Assembly (NCBI GenBank): GCA_020062665.1
Contig: JAGUVW010000016.1
Location: 38,915-102,914, forward strand
Source of the DNA: Pseudomonadales bacterium
Lineage (GTDB): Bacteria; Pseudomonadota; Gammaproteobacteria; Pseudomonadales; Ketobacteraceae
Direction: 5' to 3'
DNA: 64,000 nucleotides
Shown here: positions 9,282 to 18,139 of the stretch, piece after piece
Layout of the letters: every line of letters begins with the position of its first letter
How positions within the stretch are numbered: the first letter of the stretch is position 1
Notes under the pieces: model-generated
What the model was told of the DNA's origin: nothing
The model's input: the letters and a program-made list of their open reading frames with translations, nothing else
Databases searched by the model: none
Made by a program: the position numbers and the translations under genes

Positions 9282-10715
9282 ATGACCGACTCCGTAACCG
9301 GCCCCAAACTGGAACAGCGTCTTGCGCCCATCCTGGATCTGCTGCAGAAGCAGCAGGTGGTGCACGCCATGACCCAGCGTCAGGCCCAACCGCGCGCCAG
9401 CCTGATTGAAAACCTGCTGATCCGCCAGCAGGAAAACGAACTGCACCGGGCGCTGGAAAAACTCAACGGACCCGACGCCGCTCACCTGCTGCAGATGCTC
9501 ACCACCGACAAGCGCCTGCTGGTCTGGCACGAGCTGCCGGACAGCCTCGCCGCCCAGGCCCTGATCGAACTGTCCGAAGCGGTGGCCGAGGACATGGTGG
9601 AAGCCACTCCGGGTGAGCGCCTGGAAAAAATCCTGCAGGAACTGGATGCCGAGGAACTGGCAGAAATCGCCGATCTGCTGCCCCGTGAACCGCTGGAAAA
9701 GGTCAAAGCCCTGCTGGAAGCCAACGAGCGCACCTGGCTGGAGTCCAGTCTCGCCTATCCGGAAGATTCGGTGGGCGAGATCATGAGCAAGGACAGCCTG
9801 ATCGCCAGCGACGACATGACCGTGAATCAGGCCATCGCGCACGTGCGTTCCGCCGTTGAATTGCCACCGCAAACCGACAAGCTGTTCATCGTCAATCGCC
9901 ACAAACATCTGGTGGGCGTCGTGCCGCTGATTGCGCTGATGCGACACGATGTGGATCGTCACCTGAGTGAAGTGATGGACCCCAACGTGGTGTTCTTTTC
10001 CCCGGAAGACTCCGCCGAGGAAGCCGGTCACGCCTTTGAGCGCTACGACCTGATTTCCGCGCCGGTCGTGGATGAGCGTCACCGGGTGATTGGCCGCCTG
10101 CGGGTGGAAGCGATCATGGACTTTCTGCGCGATCGCGCCGACGAGCAGGCGCTAGCCAATGCCGGCCTCAGCGCCGACACCGATCTGCTTGGCCCCATCT
10201 GGGAAGGCGCCCGTGAACGCTGGCCCTGGCTGTGCGTCAACCTGTTCACCGCATTCATCGCCACCCGCTTCATCAGCCTGTTCGAAGGCACCATCGAACA
10301 GCTGGTGGTGCTGGCCACCCTGATGCCGATCGTGGCGAGCGTGGGCGGCAACACCGGGCACCAGACCTCGGCCCTGATGATCCGGGGACTGGCGCTCAAT
10401 CACGTGCAGCGGGACACCCTCTGGTATATCTATCGCAAGGAAACCGCCATCGGCCTGATCAACGGACTGGTGTGGGGCGCCGCGCTGGGGCTGTTCGCCT
10501 GGGGGCTGTACCAGAGTCCGCTGCTGGGACTGGTGATGATGATGGCCGTCACTCTGAATCTGGTGCTGGCGGCGCTGCTGGGCGTCAGCGTGCCAGTGCT
10601 GCTGGACCGGGCCGGCCGCGATCCCGCCATGGGCTCGTCGGTGGTGCTCACCTTTGCCACCGACAGCATGGGTTTCTTCCTGTTTCTGGGCCTGGCCAGC
10701 CTGATCCTGATCTGA
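9282..10715 (+). CDS. mgtE: magnesium transporter MgtE
   Basis: A Mg2+-selective channel of 477 residues. It has the MgtE N domain (about 20-140, helical repeats around LLQMLTTDKRLLVW and LAEIADLLPREPLEKV), a CBS pair (about 145-270) that closes the pore when Mg2+ is high, and five C-terminal membrane helices (about 305-477). The pore-domain signature PIVASVGGNTGHQTSALMIRGLA is intact. Length is slightly above the usual 450 because of an extended N terminus. It is transcribed alone, 145 bp after the barrel gene, with no clear terminator between them. Confidence 0.95.
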   Translation: MTDSVTGPKLEQRLAPILDLLQKQQVVHAMTQRQAQPRASLIENLLIRQQENELHRALEKLNGPDAAHLLQMLTTDKRLLVWHELPDSLAAQALIELSEAVAEDMVEATPGERLEKILQELDAEELAEIADLLPREPLEKVKALLEANERTWLESSLAYPEDSVGEIMSKDSLIASDDMTVNQAIAHVRSAVELPPQTDKLFIVNRHKHLVGVVPLIALMRHDVDRHLSEVMDPNVVFFSPEDSAEEAGHAFERYDLISAPVVDERHRVIGRLRVEAIMDFLRDRADEQALANAGLSADTDLLGPIWEGARERWPWLCVNLFTAFIATRFISLFEGTIEQLVVLATLMPIVASVGGNTGHQTSALMIRGLALNHVQRDTLWYIYRKETAIGLINGLVWGAALGLFAWGLYQSPLLGLVMMMAVTLNLVLAALLGVSVPVLLDRAGRDPAMGSSVVLTFATDSMGFFLFLGLASLILI

Positions 10716-10819
10716 CCTCAGGCGCGGCCAGACTGGTCTACGCTTAACAGATGGAAGCGATTGTGTCCCCAGGGGTAGAGGGGCATTCCCTTTGATTTGC
10801 TTAAGTGACTGGCCACAAT

Positions 10820-12610
10820 ATGAAAAAGATCAGCGCAGGCTCCCTGGCTTGTCTGCTGCTGGCGGCGACCTTCAGCGCCTCCAGCCGGGCCGACAGTTTC
10901 GATGACGCCGTAACCCAGTTTCTCAAAGGATTCGACTACTGCAAGGAAGCCAAATCCCATCTCAGTGGAGGCCGCCTGCCGCAAGCCCAGGCCGCCCTGC
11001 AACAGTATCAGCGGCTGCTGAACGAGGCCTCCCGCATCAACCCGGACATCCTCACTACCAGCAAGCGCGACATGGACGGCAACCTGAAATACTGCCAGCG
11101 CGTGAGCCGCGATGTGGAAGTGGAAGTGGGCATGCCCGCCATGAACCAGGCCCTGGCCGCCTGCGACGCCGCCCAGCAAGCGCTGCAGGATCAGAAACCG
11201 GATCAGGCCAAGCAACACCTGGCCGAGTTTCGCCAGCGCCGTGACGACGCGCTCAAGCAAGCCCCCAGCCTGAGCGAGATTTTCACCGTCAAGAACCAGA
11301 TCAGCCGTTGCGAGCGCATCGAATCCAAGATCGCCTCGTCCAGCATGCAGCAACAGGCACTGGCGCTGTCGCTGGAAACCGTGCGGGAAGAAAGCGCCGC
11401 CTACGCCGCCAGCTGCCAGAAAACCCTGGACACACTGAAAGCGGAACGGATTGACGATCCGGTGCTGCGGGACGCCAATCAGGGTCTTGCCAGCACCCAG
11501 TCGCACAAGAAAAACGTAGCCAGCGAACGACTGGCACAGCAGGCCTTTACCGCCAATCCACAACATCCCGCCAAGAAAGCCGTCGACGCGAATCTGGCGA
11601 AAGGCGATCGCTGCAGCGCGGAACTGTCCAGCCTCATCGCCGAAAAGCAGCAGGAATTGCGCGTGATCACCCAGCACTTTTCCCGCGTCAACGGCCAACT
11701 CAACGCTGCCAACCTGAGCTGCCAACAGGCGCAGAAATCCGCCGTCAGTGCATCAAGCCAGAGCACCTACGACACAGTGAGAACGGATTACGAAAACGCG
11801 CTGCGGCTGCGCAACACCACCCGCGACGCCCTGAGCCGGGACGAGCGTTACGTCGCCTATCAGGGCCGTGACGATGTGGCGCAGATCGAAAAGCAGATGC
11901 AGAGCCTGAACAGCTGCCTGGAAAAAACCAAGAACGACATGGCAGCAGCCTTCGCCCGCTTGACGCCCGCCACAGCGACAGCGGCTGCAGCGGCTCCACC
12001 CCCCGTGACACAGCCGACGCCTGCAGCAGCTTCCGGCAACACTACCAGCGCACCTGCCCGGCAGATCACCGGCACACTGCGCATCAATGATCTGGCGCCG
12101 GAATTCGCCTTGTTCTACACCGCCGACAACACCCTGCCCCAGGCGCCGGAAATCGTGGTGGAACGGGCCGGCTTCGACCAGCAGCTCTACATCGCCTCCA
12201 GCAAGTCCAGCCTGAATTTCAAAAATCGCGACAACACCGCCCACCGCATCAGCGCCAGCAACGACGCGGTTGGTTTCAGTGATACCCTGGTGCGCCTGCA
12301 ACCGCGTCAGACCAAACCCGCCAGCGTCAATTGGCCGGAAAACACGGTAGTGACGTTGCGCAGTGATCGCGGCACCTTCGCCACCAGCTACATCGCCAAT
12401 CTGCCGACCGCCAATTACCAGCAACTGGCGTTTTCCGGCAACCGCGAGGTGAAAGTGAAATTCGCCAACGAGAAAGGCGCCACCAGCGCCTATCTGGTGA
12501 TGCCGGACATGGACGTGCTGACGTTCACGCTGGGCAAGGGTGAAACCAAGAGTCTGGCCATCACCCGTAGCGGCGTGCCGGTAGGCAGCCTGGTGGTGAC
12601 CGGGGAATAA
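10820..12610 (+). CDS. periplasmic Cys-paired helical repeat protein with C-terminal cupredoxin-like domain
   Basis: I do not recognise this 596-residue protein. I chose ATG 10820, not GTG 10805, because it places a signal peptide (MKKISAGSLACLLLAATFSASSRA) at the very start. Residues about 25-390 are predominantly helical and hold eight cysteines falling into four successive pairs with spacers of 50, 48, 65 and 64 residues, as if four helical hairpins were each tied by a disulfide. An Ala/Pro/Thr linker follows (about 385-415), then a beta-rich domain (about 420-596). Its LNFKNRDNTAHRISASND segment looks like a cupredoxin loop, but no full Cys/Met copper set is evident. It is monocistronic with a strong terminator. 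A periplasmic binding or scaffold role is a guess. Confidence 0.8.
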   Translation: MKKISAGSLACLLLAATFSASSRADSFDDAVTQFLKGFDYCKEAKSHLSGGRLPQAQAALQQYQRLLNEASRINPDILTTSKRDMDGNLKYCQRVSRDVEVEVGMPAMNQALAACDAAQQALQDQKPDQAKQHLAEFRQRRDDALKQAPSLSEIFTVKNQISRCERIESKIASSSMQQQALALSLETVREESAAYAASCQKTLDTLKAERIDDPVLRDANQGLASTQSHKKNVASERLAQQAFTANPQHPAKKAVDANLAKGDRCSAELSSLIAEKQQELRVITQHFSRVNGQLNAANLSCQQAQKSAVSASSQSTYDTVRTDYENALRLRNTTRDALSRDERYVAYQGRDDVAQIEKQMQSLNSCLEKTKNDMAAAFARLTPATATAAAAAPPPVTQPTPAAASGNTTSAPARQITGTLRINDLAPEFALFYTADNTLPQAPEIVVERAGFDQQLYIASSKSSLNFKNRDNTAHRISASNDAVGFSDTLVRLQPRQTKPASVNWPENTVVTLRSDRGTFATSYIANLPTANYQQLAFSGNREVKVKFANEKGATSAYLVMPDMDVLTFTLGKGETKSLAITRSGVPVGSLVVTGE

Positions 12611-12625
12611 TTCACGCTTACAAAG

Positions 12626-12665
12626 AAAAAGCGCTGCCCCGATTTTAGGGCGCAGCGCTTTTTTT
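12626..12665. terminator. strong bidirectional terminator
   Basis: AAAAAGCGCTGC (12626-12637) and GCAGCGCTTTTT (12652-12663) form a perfect 12-bp stem whose ends give T tracts on both strands. It separates the Cys-repeat gene from the convergent acyl-CoA dehydrogenase gene. Confidence 0.88.
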
Positions 12666-12701
12666 ATTGACTGACGCGAAGAGTGTGCGTTAGCGCGACT
12701 G

Positions 12702-14471
12702 TCAGAACTCGTCCACCGCCAGCGCCATCATATCGGCGTCACCTGCCTTCATACTGGCGATCAAACCTTCCACCCTTGGCAATACGCGATTGAAAAAGTA
12801 GGCGCCGGTTTTTAGCTTGGTATTGGCGAACGGCGACGACTGCTGCTGCGCCGCCGCCATCATGCGCAGCCACAGCCAGGCGTAGGACACGTAACCCACC
12901 ACATGCAGATAGTCACAGGCAGCTGCGCCCAGGCCGTGCACGGATTGTTCGCCCTGCTCCAGCAACCAGGCTGTGAGTTGGCGCAGCTGCTCGGTGCGCT
13001 GCTTCAGCTGCTGAGCGAACGGTTGCAGCGATGTCACCGTCACTGTCGCCGCGAACTGATCAATCTCTGCCAGGAACAACGCCATGAATTCACCACGGTT
13101 GACGAACACCTTGCGCTGCACCAGATCCATGGCCTGAATGCCGTTGGTGCCTTCGTAAATCTGCGCGATGCGCACGTCGCGCACCAGTTGCTCCTGGCCC
13201 CATTCGCGGATGTAGCCGTGGCCGCCGAACACCTGCTGCCCCTGCACGGTGCTCTCAAGTCCCAGGTCGGTGAAGAACGCCTTCGCCACCGGAATCAGCA
13301 TGGCGCTCAGTCCATCTGCGCGGGCACGGGCTTCGTCAGACTCCGCATGCTTGGCGGCATCCAGCTGCATCGCCAGATACACCGCCAGCGCACGGCCCGC
13401 TTCGGTGGTGGAACGGATATTCATCAGCATGCGGCGCACGTCGGCATGACCGATGATCGGATCGGCCGCGCGGGATTTGTCAGCATTGGCAACGTCACGG
13501 CCCTGCAGGCGTTCGCGCGCATAAGCCACCGCGTTCTGATACGACGCTTCAGCAGCGCCCACACCCTGCAGACCGATGGACAGGCGCTCGCAGTTCATCA
13601 TGGTGAACATGCAGTTCAGACCGCGATTGATTTCTCCCACCAGATAGCCGCGCGCGCCGTCGAAATTCATCACGCAGGTGGCGGACGCCTTGATGCCCAT
13701 CTTGTGTTCGATGGAACCGCAGCTGACGCCGTTGGCGCCGCCCAGGGATTCATCCTCGTTCACCCAGATTTTCGGCACCAGGAACAGCGAGATGCCACGG
13801 GAACCGGCGGGCGCGTCCGGCAGCTTGGCCAGCACCAGGTGGATGATGTTGTCGGTAAGATCGTGGTCGCCGCCGGTGATGAAAATCTTGGTGCCGCTGA
13901 TGGCGTAGGTGCCATCGCCGTTGGGCACGGCGCGAGTGCGGATCAGGCCCAGGTCGCTGCCGGAATGGGATTCGGTGAGGCACATGGTGCCGGACCATTC
14001 ACCGGAATAGAGTTTGGGCAGAAAGCGCTGCCGGAGTTCCGGGGTGGCATGGGCGTCGATGGCCAAGCAGGCACCCACGGACAGCGCGGGATAGAGCGCG
14101 AAGGATGCATTGGTGCCGAAGGTCATTTCGTCCACCAGCACCGCGAGGGCCTTGGGCATCCCGAGGCCACCGAATTCCGGATTACCGGTGAGGGCGGTGA
14201 AGCCGCCTTCCCGCCAGGTGCGGTAGGCCTCTACGAAGCCAGCGGGGGTGGTCACCTTGCCGTTATGCCACTGGGCCCCTTCCTCGTCCCCGGAGCGGTT
14301 CAGGGGGGCAATCCGTTCTTCGGTGATGCGGGCGGCTTCCCCCAGCATGGCCTGGGCGGTATCGCGGTCGACCTGGCTGGCGAAGGCCGGCGTCTGCTGC
14401 CACTGGCGGTCGGCCTGAAGCACGTCGAACAGTACGAATTGCATGTCCTGGAGGGGGGTTGTGTACGGCAT
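12702..14471 (-). CDS. acyl-CoA dehydrogenase, FadE-like with C-terminal extension
   Basis: A flavoenzyme for the first step of fatty-acyl-CoA beta-oxidation, 589 residues. The start ATG 14471 (MPYTTPLQDM) matches the usual N terminus of this class and has a GAGG site; an upstream TTG extension is not needed. The ACAD N, middle (LTESHSGSDLG, GTKIFITGGDHD) and C-terminal (NCERLSIGLQGVGAAE, QVFGGHGYIREWGQEQLVRD, IYEGTNGIQA) motifs are complete. The catalytic Glu lies in IYEGTNGIQAMDL. The extra C-terminal ~120 residues are typical of the 590-600-residue class. It is divergent from a ScfR-family regulator that probably controls it. Confidence 0.92.
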   Translation of the reverse strand: MPYTTPLQDMQFVLFDVLQADRQWQQTPAFASQVDRDTAQAMLGEAARITEERIAPLNRSGDEEGAQWHNGKVTTPAGFVEAYRTWREGGFTALTGNPEFGGLGMPKALAVLVDEMTFGTNASFALYPALSVGACLAIDAHATPELRQRFLPKLYSGEWSGTMCLTESHSGSDLGLIRTRAVPNGDGTYAISGTKIFITGGDHDLTDNIIHLVLAKLPDAPAGSRGISLFLVPKIWVNEDESLGGANGVSCGSIEHKMGIKASATCVMNFDGARGYLVGEINRGLNCMFTMMNCERLSIGLQGVGAAEASYQNAVAYARERLQGRDVANADKSRAADPIIGHADVRRMLMNIRSTTEAGRALAVYLAMQLDAAKHAESDEARARADGLSAMLIPVAKAFFTDLGLESTVQGQQVFGGHGYIREWGQEQLVRDVRIAQIYEGTNGIQAMDLVQRKVFVNRGEFMALFLAEIDQFAATVTVTSLQPFAQQLKQRTEQLRQLTAWLLEQGEQSVHGLGAAACDYLHVVGYVSYAWLWLRMMAAAQQQSSPFANTKLKTGAYFFNRVLPRVEGLIASMKAGDADMMALAVDEF

Positions 14472-14491
14472 GGCAACCTCAAAAGTCTTGT

Positions 14492-14503
14492 GAACTTTGC
14501 AAA
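14492..14503. promoter_or_regulatory. RamB/ScfR-like operator box near the acyl-CoA dehydrogenase start
   Basis: GAACTTTGCAAA resembles the AACTTTGCAAA motif described for RamB, a ScfR-family regulator. It lies 21 bp upstream of the dehydrogenase ATG on the opposite strand. Assignment is by similarity and position. Confidence 0.45.
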
Positions 14504-14615
14504 CGGGGGCATTCAAGGGTGTTGAATGCGGGTGAATTATTGGAAGGGAGACTGCGGGGGACAAGGTTTTCGCAGGTTAAACGTGCGGGCTTGCGAAGGG
14601 GTTTGCTCCGAATCG

Positions 14616-14661
14616 TCGAAATTTGCAAATTTTGCGAATTTGCAGTATTTACAAATTTCGA
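14616..14661. promoter_or_regulatory. composite palindromic operator region, ScfR type
   Basis: A 10-bp inverted repeat TCGAAATTTG (14616-14625) / CAAATTTCGA (14652-14661) encloses repeated TTTGCAAA- and TTTGCGAA-like boxes in an otherwise GC-rich region. Its position between the divergent regulator and dehydrogenase genes suggests autoregulation and target control by the ScfR-like protein. Confidence 0.55.
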
Positions 14662-14678
14662 ATGTGGCGCAGAACTGA

Positions 14679-14792
14679 GGCCGCCGGTGCGGGAGGGGCT
14701 TTCGGGAACGTCAGCGGCCAGGGATGGCCGCTGTCGAGCCTACAGGGATGTACTTGTGGCGTGTCCCGAAAGCCCCTCCCGCACCGGCGGCC
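14679..14792. repeat. large extragenic palindromic element
   Basis: Two perfect 29-bp arms (14679-14707 and 14764-14792, beginning GGCCGCCGGTGCGGGAGGGG) flank a 56-bp centre that holds its own 8-bp hairpin, AGCGGCCA-GGGA-TGGCCGCT (14713-14732). The GC-rich modular architecture resembles interspersed extragenic palindromes (REP/BIME-like) of gammaproteobacteria. It sits just before the ScfR-like gene, its right arm ending 23 bp from that ATG, so it could affect the leader transcript. Together with the boxes at 14492 and 14616-14661 it accounts for most of the 344-bp gap 14472-14815. Confidence 0.75.
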
Positions 14793-14815
14793 GCATCGAA
14801 GGCAATAGTGAGCCC

Positions 14816-16246
14816 ATGACCAACCGCAAACGCAAACTCTTCCTCGGCGCCAAGATCCGCCGGTTCCGCGAGCAGCAGCACCTCAGTCAGGCCGAGCTGG
14901 CCTATCGCCTGGGCCTGTCCGCCAGCTACCTGAACCAGATCGAAAACGACCAGCGCCCCCTCACCGTGCAGGTGCTGCTGAAGATGGGCAGCCTGTTCGA
15001 CATCGACCTCACCCACTTCTCCGAGGAAGAGGACGACCGCCTGATGGCAGAACTGAAGGACTGCATGGAAGATCCCCTCTTCAAGCATGAAAAGGTAGCG
15101 CTGCAGGATCTGAAGGAAATCGTCTCCCGCTCGCCAGCATTCGCCCGCCACTTTCTCACCCTGTACCAGTCCTATCACCAGGCCAACCAGAATTTCGCCG
15201 GCCTGGCTCAGGACGTGACCGGCGACGAGGCCGTGCGCGCCATCGTCGGTCCGCAGTTTCCCTACGAGGAAGTGCGGGATTACTTCTACTACCAGAACAA
15301 CTATTTCGACGGACTCGATCGCGCTGCAGAAAGGCTGGCGGAACAGGAAAAACTGGCGTCGGGCGAAGGGGAAGCGAAGCTGATCGACTACCTGCAACGC
15401 CAGCATAGTATTACGGTGGTAATGGACGCCGAAGGTGATCGCCTGCGCCAGTTCGAACCGCAGCCGCGCCGGCTCACGCTGTCGAAACTGCTGTCACTCA
15501 AGCAGCGCGTGTTCCAGCTCGCTCATCAGATCTGCCTGCTGGAACAGCAGCCGCTGATGGATGAGATGATCCGTCAGGCCCGTTTTTCCAGCGCGGAAAC
15601 CGAAGCGGTGTGTCGGGTGGGTCTGGCGAATTATTTCGCCGGCGCGCTGTTGATGCCCTACAGCGCGTTCCTGAAAAAAGCCCAGCAGGAACGCTACGAC
15701 ATCGAACGCCTGCAAATCATTTTCAACGTGAGTTTCGAGCAGATCTGCCATCGCCTATCCACTCTGCAGCGGCCCGGCGAAAAAGGCATTCCGTTCTATT
15801 TCGTGCGGGTGGATGCGGCGGGGAATATTTCCAAGCGCCAGAGCGCCAGCAGTTTTCATTTCGCCCGCGTCGGTGGCGCCTGTCCGCTCTGGAACGTGCA
15901 CGACGCCTTCGCCCAGCCGGGAAAAATTCTGCGCCAGGTGGCCCAGATGCCCGACGGCAAAACCTACTTCTGCATCGCCCGCACCGTGAGCCGCACCGAA
16001 GGCGGTTTCCTGATGCCGCAGAAGACCTTCGCCGTCGGGCTGGGCTGCGAAATCCAGCACGCGCCGCAACTGATTTATTCCGTGGGAATTGATTTGAATG
16101 ACAAGGCAGCAGCAGTGCCAATCGGCGTGAGCTGCCGGGTATGCGAGCGGGACAACTGCCCACAGCGGGCATTTCCGCCCATCGGCAAGAAGATTCACAT
16201 CAACGAGAATGAGCGGGAGTTTTTGCCTTACCGGTTCGAAGGCTGA
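14816..16246 (+). CDS. ScfR/RamB-family XRE transcriptional regulator of short-chain acyl metabolism
   Basis: A 476-residue regulator. ATG 14816 puts the XRE helix-turn-helix at residues 10-66 (LSQAELAYRLGLSASYLNQIENDQRPL); upstream in-frame sequence is noncoding and contains the palindromic element. The middle has the IrrE/DUF955 fold (ANYFAGALLMPYSAFL), but the metalloprotease HExxH is degenerate (AHQICLL), as expected for ScfR proteins. The C-terminal DUF2083 domain carries CRVCERDNCPQRAFPP. Relatives such as RamB and PrpR respond to acyl-CoA or propionate-derived metabolites. The divergent acyl-CoA dehydrogenase is the likely target. Confidence 0.88.
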   Translation: MTNRKRKLFLGAKIRRFREQQHLSQAELAYRLGLSASYLNQIENDQRPLTVQVLLKMGSLFDIDLTHFSEEEDDRLMAELKDCMEDPLFKHEKVALQDLKEIVSRSPAFARHFLTLYQSYHQANQNFAGLAQDVTGDEAVRAIVGPQFPYEEVRDYFYYQNNYFDGLDRAAERLAEQEKLASGEGEAKLIDYLQRQHSITVVMDAEGDRLRQFEPQPRRLTLSKLLSLKQRVFQLAHQICLLEQQPLMDEMIRQARFSSAETEAVCRVGLANYFAGALLMPYSAFLKKAQQERYDIERLQIIFNVSFEQICHRLSTLQRPGEKGIPFYFVRVDAAGNISKRQSASSFHFARVGGACPLWNVHDAFAQPGKILRQVAQMPDGKTYFCIARTVSRTEGGFLMPQKTFAVGLGCEIQHAPQLIYSVGIDLNDKAAAVPIGVSCRVCERDNCPQRAFPPIGKKIHINENEREFLPYRFEG

Positions 16247-16249
16247 CGT

Positions 16250-18025
16250 CTACGCAGTTTCGCTGACTTCAACACTGGCAATCACGCGCTGCAGGTCCGG
16301 CAGGGCCACCGGCTTCTGCACAAAGGCATTCATGCCAGCGTCGCGACAACGCTGCCGATCCATGTCCATCACGTTCGCCGTCAACGCAATGATCGGCGTG
16401 TCGCACAACGGCGACGGCAACTTGCGAATCGCCCGTGCCGCCTCGAAGCCATCCATCACCGGCATCTGGCAATCCATGATCACCAGCGACACCAGCCGGC
16501 TTTGCATCAAGTCCACCGCCTGGCGGCCGTGCCGGGCACTCAGCACGTGATAACCCAGTTGCTGCAGATGACCTTTCAGCACTGCCAGATTGGCCGCATT
16601 GTCTTCCACCACCAGCACCACCTTGCTGCGCTGCGGTTGAACGCGCCCTTTCTCGACCCGCGTTTCCCGCGCCAGATCCGCAAACTTCACTGGAAACAGA
16701 AATTCCACCTCCAGCCCACCGGAAGGCCGGTTACGCACCTGCAATGAGCCTTTCAGCAAGTGCGCAATCGCGTGGCACGTGGCCAAGCCAATCCCCATGC
16801 CCTGATGACGCCGGCTAAACGAACCATCCTGCTGGCGGAATGGCCGGAACACCGACTGCAAATGCTCCGGCGCGATGCCCGGCCCGCTATCCTGCACCAG
16901 CACGCGAATGGTAGCGTCGCCCTCCTCGGATGTCTGGCTGGCCTGTGACACCGACAACAACACACCGCCGCGCTCAGTGAACTTCAACGCATTGCTGAGC
17001 AGATGACGGACAACATACAGAATCTTGGCTTCATGACTGACGATCAGGCGGTCCAGAATCGCACCACCATGAAATTCAAACAGCAGATTCTTGTCAGTAA
17101 ATTCCGGTCGCTGGGACTCCAACAACCGCTCCAACCCCGGCCGCAACATGAACACCGACGTCAGCAGCTGCTCCTGCCCCGCCGCCAGTTCACTGAACTG
17201 CAGCAGATCATCGATGGACATCATCATGCCGTTGGCGGAGCGGCTCGCAATCTCGATCCAGTTTTTCTGTTCCTCATCGACGCCGGTGGTGCGTAACAGA
17301 CTCAACGCGCCAATGATGCCGTTCATCGGTGTGCGCAACTCGTGACTGATGGCCGCCAGAAACTCATCCTTCAGGCGATCACTCTTTTCGATATCCCGCA
17401 CCACCCGACGCGAGATCGTCCAGGCCAGCAGCACCAGCCCGATAATGACCGCCACCCCCAGCAGCGCGCCCCACAGGTTGGCCTGATTGACCGCCCGATG
17501 AGTCTGATCCAGCAGCTCGCCATACATGCGCTGACGCTGCACCTGCAACTGCTGGATCTGGCGCTGCAGACGCTCCAGGGTCTGCAGCGAGGCCGTCATC
17601 TGTTCATGGTAGCGGGGCAGGTCGTCGGGATGATCCAGCATCTGTTGCGCAAGGGCCGTGGCATTCGCCGCATAGGTCGCAAACCCCTGCTGCAGCACCT
17701 GCAGCGGAACCTTGAGGCGCTCATCGCGGGATAGCAGGCGCTCCAGTCGTCTTTCCACCTCCAGCACCAGCGACGCCGTATCCTCCAGCAACAGGGGATC
17801 ACCCATCCCCACCGTCGCGGCAAACCCTTCCCGAATGGACTGCAGATCCTGCTTCAGCAGCCGCAGATCCTCGATGATGGGATAGTGATGATGCTGCAGC
17901 TCGTCCAGCCGGGCGCCATTGATAGAGGCCAAAATCACATTGAGCGCCAGATACAACAGAAACGCCGTCCCGCCGATCACAGCGATCAGCATGATGCGCA
18001 ATCCTATTCTGCTGTTGTTATCCAT
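16250..18025 (-). CDS. hybrid sensor histidine kinase with periplasmic helical sensor
   Basis: A 591-residue membrane kinase. One membrane helix (about 9-32) is followed by a ~155-residue, mostly helical periplasmic sensor domain (35-185), a second helix (about 188-208), a HisKA domain with phospho-acceptor His228 (ISHELRTP), a HATPase domain (HLLSNALKF, DSGPGI, GMGIGLA) and a fused receiver domain with Asp518 (VIMDCQMP) and the KP lysine. There is no HPt domain, so a separate phosphotransfer partner is needed. It is divergent from a porin and a PstS-like protein, 114 bp away, suggesting that it senses something linked to them. It ends 3 bp from the convergent ScfR-like gene. Confidence 0.92.
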   Translation of the reverse strand: MDNNSRIGLRIMLIAVIGGTAFLLYLALNVILASINGARLDELQHHHYPIIEDLRLLKQDLQSIREGFAATVGMGDPLLLEDTASLVLEVERRLERLLSRDERLKVPLQVLQQGFATYAANATALAQQMLDHPDDLPRYHEQMTASLQTLERLQRQIQQLQVQRQRMYGELLDQTHRAVNQANLWGALLGVAVIIGLVLLAWTISRRVVRDIEKSDRLKDEFLAAISHELRTPMNGIIGALSLLRTTGVDEEQKNWIEIASRSANGMMMSIDDLLQFSELAAGQEQLLTSVFMLRPGLERLLESQRPEFTDKNLLFEFHGGAILDRLIVSHEAKILYVVRHLLSNALKFTERGGVLLSVSQASQTSEEGDATIRVLVQDSGPGIAPEHLQSVFRPFRQQDGSFSRRHQGMGIGLATCHAIAHLLKGSLQVRNRPSGGLEVEFLFPVKFADLARETRVEKGRVQPQRSKVVLVVEDNAANLAVLKGHLQQLGYHVLSARHGRQAVDLMQSRLVSLVIMDCQMPVMDGFEAARAIRKLPSPLCDTPIIALTANVMDMDRQRCRDAGMNAFVQKPVALPDLQRVIASVEVSETA

Positions 18026-18139
18026 GGCGCATTCCTGGCGTTACCACTGTTCATCCAACGGTTGCTCATTTTATACTCCCCGGCCTTGAATTGGGGTGTT
18101 GAATCCGTGTGGTTGTGTAAACGAACGTTGGACAGGGAC

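Noticed and set aside
12903..14525. Open frame of 540 codons opposite the acyl-CoA dehydrogenase
   Set aside because: The dehydrogenase motifs on the other strand are complete; this frame has shadow-type composition and runs through the operator region.
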